A stretch of DNA of 64,000 nucleotides from Eximiradius sp. (GTDB lineage: Bacteria > Bacteroidota > Ignavibacteria > Kapaibacteriales > UBA2268): the NCBI GenBank assembly GCA_937127445.1, contig CAKZLY010000006.1, positions 26,546-90,545 on the forward strand. Direction: 5' to 3'. The notes under the pieces are model-generated. The model was given only the letters and a program-made list of their open reading frames with translations, ran no database searches and was not told where the DNA came from. The stretch's first letter is position 1. Each line of letters opens with the position of its first letter. The position numbers were made by a program, and so were the translations under genes. Positions 19,014 to 26,216 of this stretch are shown here, in pieces.

Positions 19014-19778
19014 CTACTCTTCTAAAAATAGCGATATTTTTTGAGATTCGGCTTCCCTCCAAATATTCTGGCAAGGGAAAAGATTCTGGTATAGTGGAAT
19101 TCCAATAATTGTAGAATCAATATATTGCGTTTTTAGATTTTTCAATGCAATTAATGATTTAGAATTACTGATACCTTCGTACAATGTAATTTTTATTCCA
19201 AAGGTTTTTCCAATTTGTTCGATTAAATTGAAGCTATAATCTTGATTATTCGATAAACAAGTTTCATCAATTAGAATAATTCTATCACCACCGAAGCTTT
19301 TGATTAATTTTAAATAATCGGAAATATTGTAATTCAAATTCGAAACAGGAAAATGAACCATTCCATCAACTAACTTACATAGAAAAGCAACGCGAGAAGG
19401 CGTAAATTCTTCAATTAGCTTACGAACTCCCATCTGGTCAGCAATAGAAAGTTCGTTAAGCACAATTCTATAAATACCAGAATTGAGAATTACTCTACAT
19501 TCTTCAACATCAGAGAATTCAGCAGAATACTCGATAGGAATATCGACAGACTCAGCAATATAGACAGCAGCGGTGGAATTCAAATAATTATTCTTACCTT
19601 TGAATGAATCAGCATCGACAATATGAATACATTTTGCATTTTCTTTTCGCCATAATTTTACAAGAAGTAGTGGGTCTTCGGAAATTCTGCAATAGTAATC
19701 ATCAAGTTCGGAAGAACATTGGATTTTGATTGCCCCAACTCCATCGGACAGTTTTATGAGTGGCATTACTAGAATCAT
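19014..19778 (-). CDS. HisA-like TIM-barrel protein, probably not a HisA enzyme
   Basis: The 254-residue protein can be read against HisA along its whole length: PLIKLSDG for the first strand (HisA PAIDLKDG), AKCIHIVDADSFKG for HVVDLDGAKxG, VEECRVILNSGIYRIVL for the next strands. The catalytic Asp of the first strand is Lys here, and the phosphate-binding Gly-Gly-Gly after strand 3 reads YSAEFSD, so ProFAR isomerase activity is unlikely. No other his genes are present. It overlaps the end of ruvA by 4 bases (ATGA), so it is translationally coupled to a Holliday-junction gene. The function is unknown. Confidence 0.6.
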   Translation of the reverse strand: MILVMPLIKLSDGVGAIKIQCSSELDDYYCRISEDPLLLVKLWRKENAKCIHIVDADSFKGKNNYLNSTAAVYIAESVDIPIEYSAEFSDVEECRVILNSGIYRIVLNELSIADQMGVRKLIEEFTPSRVAFLCKLVDGMVHFPVSNLNYNISDYLKLIKSFGGDRIILIDETCLSNNQDYSFNLIEQIGKTFGIKITLYEGISNSKSLIALKNLKTQYIDSTIIGIPLYQNLFPCQNIWREAESQKISLFLEE

Positions 19779-20377
19779 TTGATTTCCATCGCAAGTTGAA
19801 GAGAAAGCTTAATCAAAGTTTCGATGTTGTTTATTTTACCCGCATTTTCATCATAGACTTTTTTAACAGCCTTCTCGGCAACTGAACGATTATACCCCAA
19901 AGCACACAAGGCAGCAATAGATTCACTTTTTAGCAAAGCATCTTCGCCAAGCAAATCTTCCGGAGCAATCGATAATTTAGAGATTTTGTCTTTAAGCTCA
20001 ATCAAAAGACGTTCGGCAGATTTTTTGCCGATACCTGGCAATTTTTGCAATGCATGAAGATTTTCAGTCTGGATATAATTGGCTAATTCAGCAGGACTGG
20101 CTGCGGATAAAATTCCGATAGCTGTCTTCGGACCTATGCCTGAAATGCTAATGAGCGATTTAAAAAGTTCTCTTTCGCTCTCGTCCATGAAGCCAAACAA
20201 TAGGAATTGGTCTTCGCGTGGTATTAATACAGTGCGAAGCCGGACGGGTTCCCCTGTTTTGGGAAGTTTCGAGGAAGCAATGACCGAAACCATTAACTCG
20301 TAGCCAATCCCGTTGCAATCAACTATAACGGAAGTTGGCTTTTTTTCTAATATTTGCCCGCTAATTAATGAAATCAT
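19775..20377 (-). CDS. ruvA: Holliday junction branch migration protein RuvA
   Basis: The 200-residue protein has the three RuvA parts: an OB-fold N-terminal domain (MISLISGQILEKKPTSVIVD), two helix-hairpin-helix motifs (SGIGPKTAIGIL and PGIGKKSAERLLIEL), and a C-terminal RuvB-contacting helical domain (ALCALGYNRSVAEKAV). RuvA tetramers hold the four-way junction while RuvB drives migration. ruvB and ruvC are not adjacent. The stop overlaps the start of the HisA-like gene. Confidence 0.96.
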   Translation of the reverse strand: MISLISGQILEKKPTSVIVDCNGIGYELMVSVIASSKLPKTGEPVRLRTVLIPREDQFLLFGFMDESERELFKSLISISGIGPKTAIGILSAASPAELANYIQTENLHALQKLPGIGKKSAERLLIELKDKISKLSIAPEDLLGEDALLKSESIAALCALGYNRSVAEKAVKKVYDENAGKINNIETLIKLSLQLAMEIK

Positions 20378-20515
20378 TTAATTATGCAACTTAATTTTTA
20401 GCAAATATAATAATCAATTAACAAGAATGAAAATGAAGTTTCACAAATTTACTATTTCTTTGTAACTAATGAATGAAATACTACGTTATTATTTTAACAA
20501 ATAAAGGGAATAGAT

Positions 20516-22363
20516 ATGAAAAAGCATATCGTAATTTATTTAATCGCGTTTTTACTCTCCTTTTCAGCATTATTTGCGAGCTTTTATGTAAAAGGAAGAG
20601 TGATAAATGACGAACATAAGCCCGTTGCAAAAGCCAAAATTGAATTCAAAGGTTCGACCAAAACTATTAAAAGTGAAACAAACGCAAAGGGATATTTTTC
20701 GTTCGAAACAAGCGACAGCATTGGAATTATTACAATCAAAAGCAAATCATACAGCACAAAGCAAATTAAAGTATTTGCATTCAACGATGAAAACTATCTA
20801 ATTACATTAAGCAAAGAATATAAGATTAGTCATAGAAGCAAAGGATTTTATAGATCTGCAGCTTACGGGGGTAGAGCTGAAGCTTTATCTGTTAAAAGCG
20901 AAGTCGGAGATATTGCAATGCTGAAAGCATCTTTGGATTTTCACGAACCGCAGCCAACATTTTCGCAAGATAATATTTCAGCGAAGAAACTCACCGCAGG
21001 CGATATAAATGACTTCAAAAAATGGAGAATGTGGAATGATATTTCGGAAAACGATTTGTTCGAATATAGAAAAAATTGGTGTTTTAGTCCAATTGATAGA
21101 TATACGGTTCAGTTAAAAACCACGTCAAACAGTCCTATAGTTGATGCAATAGTTATTCTCAAAGACGGAGAGAAAGTTCTATGGCAATCACGAACAGATA
21201 ATACTGGCAAAGCCGAACTATGGACGAATGCGTTTAACATTTTCGAAAACCATAGTAGATTAAATGTCGAAATAAATTATAAGAACCGCAGTTATTTCAT
21301 AGAAAATCCGAAGAAATTTTACGAAGGAATAAACTTTTTAGAGATTGATGAAAATTGTAATTACAACAAAAGCTTAGATATTGCTTTTGTAGTCGATGCA
21401 ACAGGCTCGATGGGCGATGAGATTGAATATTTAAAAGCCGAGCTGACGGATATAATTGGACGAGTTAAAGACACAATACCAGAAATGTCGATACGAATTT
21501 CGGCGTCCTTCTATCGTGATTTTGGCGATGAATATTTAGTGAAATCTGTTGATTTCACACAAGATATTACAAAATTGATAGATTTTATTAAAACAAATTA
21601 TGCTGATGGCGGAGGAGATTTTCCAGAAGCAGTAGATTATGCTCTGGAAGAAGCGATTGCGAATTTGAGTTGGAGCGAAGATGCTACCTCAAGAATTATC
21701 TTCCTTGTGCTTGATGCTCCCCCCCACTCCCAACCCGAAGTTATTGAACGGCTTCAAAAACATATAAAGCTTGCTTCGGCAAAAGGGATTCGCATTGTTC
21801 CGTTAACTTGTAGCGGAATAGACAAAAGTACAGAATATCTGATGAGAGCATTTGCAATTCTTACAAATGGAACGTATCTGTTTCTAACCGATGATAGTGG
21901 TATTGGTGGGAAACATTTAGAGCCGACAACCGATAATTATTCAGTTCAGTTGCTGAATTCATTGATTTTGCAAACAATCTATCAGTTTAGCTACCTGCCA
22001 CCTTGTATTACGAAAACTGTGCTTACAGGCGATACCTTAATTGTAGCTAACCACAACAATGAAACGATAAATTCGGTTATGCCATCTGATGAAATGATTA
22101 CCAACAGCAATAATTTTGAAATTAAATGGAAGTATTACCCGAATCCTTGTCCAGGGATATTGAATATAGAGCTCAAACAAGATATAAAAGAACTATTCAT
22201 CGCAGATATTACAGGGAAAATAATCTATCGAATTGAGAATTCAAGCAATAAATTGATTAGTATAGACTTAACAAGTTTTCCTAACGGATACTATTTTATT
22301 AGATATGAGTATGAACCAGACAAATGGCTTAACGGAAAATTTATTTTGCAGAGTTCAAATTAA
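20516..22363 (+). CDS. Secreted VWA-domain protein with carboxypeptidase-regulatory-like domain and T9SS tail
   Basis: The 615-residue protein starts with a signal peptide (1-22), then a CarboxypepD_reg-like beta domain (about 23-100), a further beta region (about 195-270), a VWA domain (about 287-480) with the metal-site motif VVDATGSMGDEI, and a type A sorting tail (about 540-615: YYPNPCPGILNIEL, ADITGKIIYR, PNGYYFIRYE). It should be exported by the type IX system and attached to the outer surface. A GGGAA ribosome-binding site precedes the ATG. The ligand is unknown. Confidence 0.85.
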   Translation: MKKHIVIYLIAFLLSFSALFASFYVKGRVINDEHKPVAKAKIEFKGSTKTIKSETNAKGYFSFETSDSIGIITIKSKSYSTKQIKVFAFNDENYLITLSKEYKISHRSKGFYRSAAYGGRAEALSVKSEVGDIAMLKASLDFHEPQPTFSQDNISAKKLTAGDINDFKKWRMWNDISENDLFEYRKNWCFSPIDRYTVQLKTTSNSPIVDAIVILKDGEKVLWQSRTDNTGKAELWTNAFNIFENHSRLNVEINYKNRSYFIENPKKFYEGINFLEIDENCNYNKSLDIAFVVDATGSMGDEIEYLKAELTDIIGRVKDTIPEMSIRISASFYRDFGDEYLVKSVDFTQDITKLIDFIKTNYADGGGDFPEAVDYALEEAIANLSWSEDATSRIIFLVLDAPPHSQPEVIERLQKHIKLASAKGIRIVPLTCSGIDKSTEYLMRAFAILTNGTYLFLTDDSGIGGKHLEPTTDNYSVQLLNSLILQTIYQFSYLPPCITKTVLTGDTLIVANHNNETINSVMPSDEMITNSNNFEIKWKYYPNPCPGILNIELKQDIKELFIADITGKIIYRIENSSNKLISIDLTSFPNGYYFIRYEYEPDKWLNGKFILQSSN

Positions 22364-22425
22364 TAAAATAAATAGAAAATTCGTATATTGATTTTTTTTA
22401 ATTGTTTTAATGGAAAATACATAAT

Positions 22426-23187
22426 ATGACTTTGAAAGAGTTTGTTGAGAAGAACAATAGATTTATAGCAGCACATCGTGGGGCATCGGGCAATGCACCT
22501 GAAAACACATTGGAAGCCTTTCGTCAGGCAATAACGTGTGGAGCAAAGGTAATAGAAGCGGATGTGCAAATCACAAAAGACAATATCCCAATAGTTTTTC
22601 ACGATGATGAGTTAGGAAGAACTGTTTCTGGAACAGGGCTTATTGGAGAATATACATACAACGATTTGAAAAATCTTTCAGCTGGAATTTGGTTCAACAA
22701 AGAATATGAAAGCGAAAGAATACCACTTTTAGATGAATTAATAGAATTGATAAAGGGTCAAGCATTTTTAGGACTGGAAATCAAGCCCAATCTTGAAACA
22801 CTAAAAACAGCAAAAATAATATTGAAGACATTAGAAAAGCACAATTTTATATCATCGGCTGCACTGGCTTCTTTTGATTACAGTATTTTGAAAACAATCA
22901 AGCAAGAATACCCATTGGCGCATATAGCAGCAATAAAAATCCCTGGTGATAACATTTTACCTTCGGAAATAAGAGCACAATTTGCAATAGACGCATACAT
23001 TTGTGCGGTGGACGAAATAAATGACAGAATTCGAGATGATATAAATAAGCACAGGATTATCTGGGGAGTATATAACACAGATAGCGAAGAAGATTTTGAG
23101 CTTGCGATAAGGTCAGGAGTTAATGCAATAGGGACGAATTATCCTTGCAAAATGAATGAATTGCTTTCAAAAATAAACAATTATTAA
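22426..23187 (+). CDS. Glycerophosphodiester phosphodiesterase
   Basis: This GDPD TIM-barrel enzyme of 253 residues splits glycerophosphodiesters to glycerol-3-phosphate and an alcohol. The conserved catalytic and metal residues are visible: His17-Arg18 (AAHRGASG), Glu44 and Asp46 (IEADVQ) and His59 (FHDDELGRT). LGLEIKPN supplies the later acidic-lysine motif. There is no signal peptide, so it is probably the cytoplasmic UgpQ type. It stands alone, 62 bases after the VWA gene. Confidence 0.93.
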   Translation: MTLKEFVEKNNRFIAAHRGASGNAPENTLEAFRQAITCGAKVIEADVQITKDNIPIVFHDDELGRTVSGTGLIGEYTYNDLKNLSAGIWFNKEYESERIPLLDELIELIKGQAFLGLEIKPNLETLKTAKIILKTLEKHNFISSAALASFDYSILKTIKQEYPLAHIAAIKIPGDNILPSEIRAQFAIDAYICAVDEINDRIRDDINKHRIIWGVYNTDSEEDFELAIRSGVNAIGTNYPCKMNELLSKINNY

Positions 23188-23488
23188 TCGTTTTTTCATA
23201 GTAGAAACATATTTTTTATGTGATTAAATTTTTGTATATTTGTATATACTTATTAAAAAGTATAAAAGTATATATGTATAAAATTGATTCATATATAACC
23301 AATTATTTCTATTTGAATGGCAAAACAAGCAAAAGTCCATTCGCAGTTCCTGCATCACGAGCAGGAAAAATTTTGCGTTTCAAGCACTACTCGACAGACG
23401 CTCCCATTTGATTTCACCATCTCAATAATTTGAAATAATTATTAACTTAATAAATTAATATACTTTATTAATTAATTGGAGAATTACA
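23188..23488 (+). other. Intergenic leader region before ornithine aminotransferase, candidate structured RNA
   Basis: This 301-base gap has no convincing gene. It contains TATATTTG at about 23235-23242 (a good -7 box), then AT-rich sequence, then a more GC-rich island (about 23319-23410). The island has nested inverted repeats: GCAAAA (23329-23334) with TTTTGC (23371-23376) outside TTCCTGC (23347-23353) with GCAGGAA (23361-23367). It could be a 5' leader element or an old gene remnant; a 63-codon open frame across it has no recognisable protein features. Confidence 0.35.
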
Positions 23489-24691
23489 TTGAAAACACAA
23501 GATTACATTGCTATTGAGAATGAATACGGAGCTCACAATTATCATCCGCTGGATGTAGTTGTCGAAAGAGCCGAAGGTTGCTTCGTATACGATGTAGAAG
23601 GGAAAAAGTATTTAGACTGTCTTGCAGCCTATTCAGCAGTTAATCAAGGGCATTGCCATCCAAAAATCAAAGAAGCGTTTTTGGAGCAAGTAAATAAAGT
23701 AACTCTCACCAGCCGTGCATTCCGCAATGATAAATTGCCGATGCTCTATAAGAAAATGCACGAGCTGACGGGCTACGATATGTTCCTGCCGATGAACTCA
23801 GGTGCCGAAGCAGTAGAAACAGCAATTAAACTTGCTCGTCGTTGGGGTTATGATGTTAAAGGCGTCGAAAAAGACAAAGCTGAGATTGTTGTAGCAACTG
23901 GCAATTTCCACGGAAGAACAACTACAATTGTAGGATTTTCAGACGACCCAGATTCATATTATGGATATGGACCTTATTGCAAAGAAGCATTCCCAATGCA
24001 CGAATATGGTAACATTGAAGATTTGAAATCCAAGATTACAGAAAATACAGTTGGTATTCTTATCGAGCCAATTCAAGGCGAAGGCGGAGTGGTAATTCCA
24101 CCTGAGGGATATTTGAAAGCAGTGGAGCAAATTTGCCGTGAGAAAAATATTCTGTTTATTTGTGATGAAATTCAAGCGGGACTTGGTCGCGCAGGGAAGC
24201 TTTTTGCTCATTATTACGAAGGCGTTCGTCCAGATATAGTAATTGTTGGTAAAGCACTTTCAGGTGGGTTCTATCCGGTTTCGGGCGTTTTGGCAGATAA
24301 GCATATTATGCTTGTAATCAAGCCAGGACAGCATGGTTCAACTTTTGGGGGAAATCCACTTGCAGCAGCAGTAGCAATTCGCGCTCTTGAGGTATTGATA
24401 GAAGAAAAGATGATAGAGCGTTCAGCTGAAATGGGTGAATACTTTATCAACAAACTTCGCTCAATAAATAATCCCAAAATCAATATGGTTCGCGGTCGTG
24501 GCTTGTGGATAGGTCTTGTTCTGAACACCAAAGCACGTCCATACTGCGTAAGATTGATGGAAGAAGGAATGCTATGCAAAGATACACACGAAACTATAAT
24601 TAGGATAGCTCCACCTCTTGTAATTACAAAAGAGGAAATAGATTGGGCAGTTGCAACAATTGAAAAAGTATTAAATGAAAATTTAGGATAA
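23489..24691 (+). CDS. rocD: Ornithine aminotransferase (class III PLP)
   Basis: This 400-residue enzyme transfers the delta-amino group of ornithine to 2-oxoglutarate, giving glutamate semialdehyde. PLP-fold motifs are SGAEAVETAIKLARRWG (104-120), Asp226 in ICDEIQAGLGR, and the PLP lysine Lys255 in IVIVGKALSGG. The N-terminal NYHPLDVVVERAEG and length fit ornithine rather than acetylornithine aminotransferase. The start is TTG, supported by GGAG eight bases upstream; no ATG gives the full N-terminus. A CpgS-like GTPase gene follows after 35 bases. Confidence 0.9.
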   Translation: MKTQDYIAIENEYGAHNYHPLDVVVERAEGCFVYDVEGKKYLDCLAAYSAVNQGHCHPKIKEAFLEQVNKVTLTSRAFRNDKLPMLYKKMHELTGYDMFLPMNSGAEAVETAIKLARRWGYDVKGVEKDKAEIVVATGNFHGRTTTIVGFSDDPDSYYGYGPYCKEAFPMHEYGNIEDLKSKITENTVGILIEPIQGEGGVVIPPEGYLKAVEQICREKNILFICDEIQAGLGRAGKLFAHYYEGVRPDIVIVGKALSGGFYPVSGVLADKHIMLVIKPGQHGSTFGGNPLAAAVAIRALEVLIEEKMIERSAEMGEYFINKLRSINNPKINMVRGRGLWIGLVLNTKARPYCVRLMEEGMLCKDTHETIIRIAPPLVITKEEIDWAVATIEKVLNENLG

Positions 24692-24726
24692 TTGTTTAAT
24701 TATTTCAAAAATAATAAGGAGATATT

Positions 24727-26049
24727 ATGAAAAAACAACGTGTAATCATCATTGGTGCCGCTGGTCGTGATTTTCACAATTTTAACACAATGTATCGCGA
24801 CAATGAAATGTATGAAGTCGTTGCCTTTACAGCAGCTCAAATTCCAGATATTGATGGACGTAAATATCCTGCATCATTAGCAGGGAAACTCTATCCGAAT
24901 GGGATTCCAATTTTTGATGAAGCTGATTTAGAAAAATTAATCAAAGAATATAATATAGATGAATGTGTATTATCATATAGCGACCTTCCTTATGATAAAG
25001 TTATGCACATTGGCTCGCGAGTAATGGCAGCTGGTGCAAAATTCTCAATGATGGGTTCATATCCAACAATGATAAAATCAACAAAACCTGTTATTTCCAT
25101 TTGTGCAGTTCGCACAGGTTGTGGGAAAAGCCAAACTACAAGAGAAGTTGTTCGTCAATTGATAGCAATGGGCAAGAAAGTTGTTTCAGTTCGTCACCCA
25201 ATGCCTTATGGAGATTTGGAAGCACAGAAAGTTCAGCGTTTTGCTTCTATCGAAGATTTAGACAAGCACAACTGCACAATTGAAGAGATGGAAGAATACG
25301 AACCGCATATCGCAATGGGTTCGGTAATTTATGCTGGAGTTGATTATGAAGCAATTCTACGTGAAGCAGAAAAAGAAGCTGATGTAATAGTATGGGACGG
25401 TGGCAATAATGATATGCCATTCTATCAACCAGATTTACATATAGTAGTAGTTGACCCATTACGTCCTGGACACGAAATTAGCTACTATCCTGGTGAAGTA
25501 AATCTACGTATGGCTGATGTAGTAGTAATAAATAAAGTTGACTCTGCTTATCCAGAAGATATTGAAGAAGTATTGGATAATGTTCGTGAATACAATCCAA
25601 AGGCGCATATTATTCTTGCTGCGTCATCAATTATGGTTGAAAAACCAGAAGTTATCAAAGGCAAGAACGTATTGGTAGTTGAAGACGGTCCAACTTTAAC
25701 ACACGGCGAAATGGATCACGGTGCAGGTATGGTAGCAGCTCGTCGCTATGGTGCTGCTGACTTTGTCGATCCACGTCCTTATGTTGTTGGCAAAATTGCT
25801 GAAACATTCGAAATTTATCCAGAAATCGGCATATTGCTTCCAGCAATGGGTTATGGCAAGCAACAAATGGCTGACCTTGAAGCAACAATCAACAATGTTG
25901 AGTGCGATTCGGTTGTAATCGGTACTCCTATTAATCTTGCTCGTTTCATCAAAATCAACAAGCCAAATACCCGTGTTTACTATGAATTAACAGAGATTTC
26001 TGCACCAAAAATCGCAGATGTTCTTAGAGATATGCCAAAATTAAAGTAA
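24727..26049 (+). CDS. CpgS-like P-loop NTPase (cyclic 2,3-diphosphoglycerate synthetase family)
   Basis: The 440-residue protein has an N-terminal nucleotide-binding fold (IIGAAGRDFHNFN), then a P-loop domain with CAVRTGCGKSQTTRE (Walker A about 129-136), an NKVD-type base-recognition motif (VVINKVDSAYPED) and a conserved C-terminal domain (ILPAMGYGKQQM). This matches the COG2403 GTPase group that includes the archaeal cyclic 2,3-diphosphoglycerate synthetase. Bacterial members occur near arginine/ornithine genes, as here beside rocD. Whether it makes cDPG is not known. It has a strong AAGGAG ribosome-binding site. Confidence 0.8.
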   Translation: MKKQRVIIIGAAGRDFHNFNTMYRDNEMYEVVAFTAAQIPDIDGRKYPASLAGKLYPNGIPIFDEADLEKLIKEYNIDECVLSYSDLPYDKVMHIGSRVMAAGAKFSMMGSYPTMIKSTKPVISICAVRTGCGKSQTTREVVRQLIAMGKKVVSVRHPMPYGDLEAQKVQRFASIEDLDKHNCTIEEMEEYEPHIAMGSVIYAGVDYEAILREAEKEADVIVWDGGNNDMPFYQPDLHIVVVDPLRPGHEISYYPGEVNLRMADVVVINKVDSAYPEDIEEVLDNVREYNPKAHIILAASSIMVEKPEVIKGKNVLVVEDGPTLTHGEMDHGAGMVAARRYGAADFVDPRPYVVGKIAETFEIYPEIGILLPAMGYGKQQMADLEATINNVECDSVVIGTPINLARFIKINKPNTRVYYELTEISAPKIADVLRDMPKLK

Positions 26050-26067
26050 TTTGAATTTTTAATGCTT

Positions 26068-26104
26068 AAAAGAGGTTGCCCGAATGTGGCAACCTCTTTT
26101 TTTA
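26068..26104 (+). terminator. Rho-independent terminator after the CpgS-like gene
   Basis: A perfect 13-bp stem (26068-26080 with 26088-26100), loop CGAATGT, followed by a run of seven or more Ts. It ends the rocD-cpgS-like transcript. Confidence 0.9.
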
Positions 26105-26216
26105 TTTAGTCACGATTGTTGGTAGTATTAAGGTTCATATTTGTTCTTTTTTTTAACTTTGTTTTTGATTATTTTTATTTTTTATTTTTGTGTATTTTTT
26201 ATACTTCGGTGTTTAT

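Noticed and set aside
19014..19778. Functional HisA
   Set aside because: Catalytic Asp is Lys and the phosphate-binding Gly-rich loop is missing.
23220..23411. 63-codon rightward open frame before rocD
   Set aside because: No recognisable protein features and no good ribosome-binding site; better explained as leader sequence.
26190..26216. GTG start for the GH2-like fusion gene
   Set aside because: It only adds nine residues ahead of a good signal peptide beginning at the ATG at 26217.
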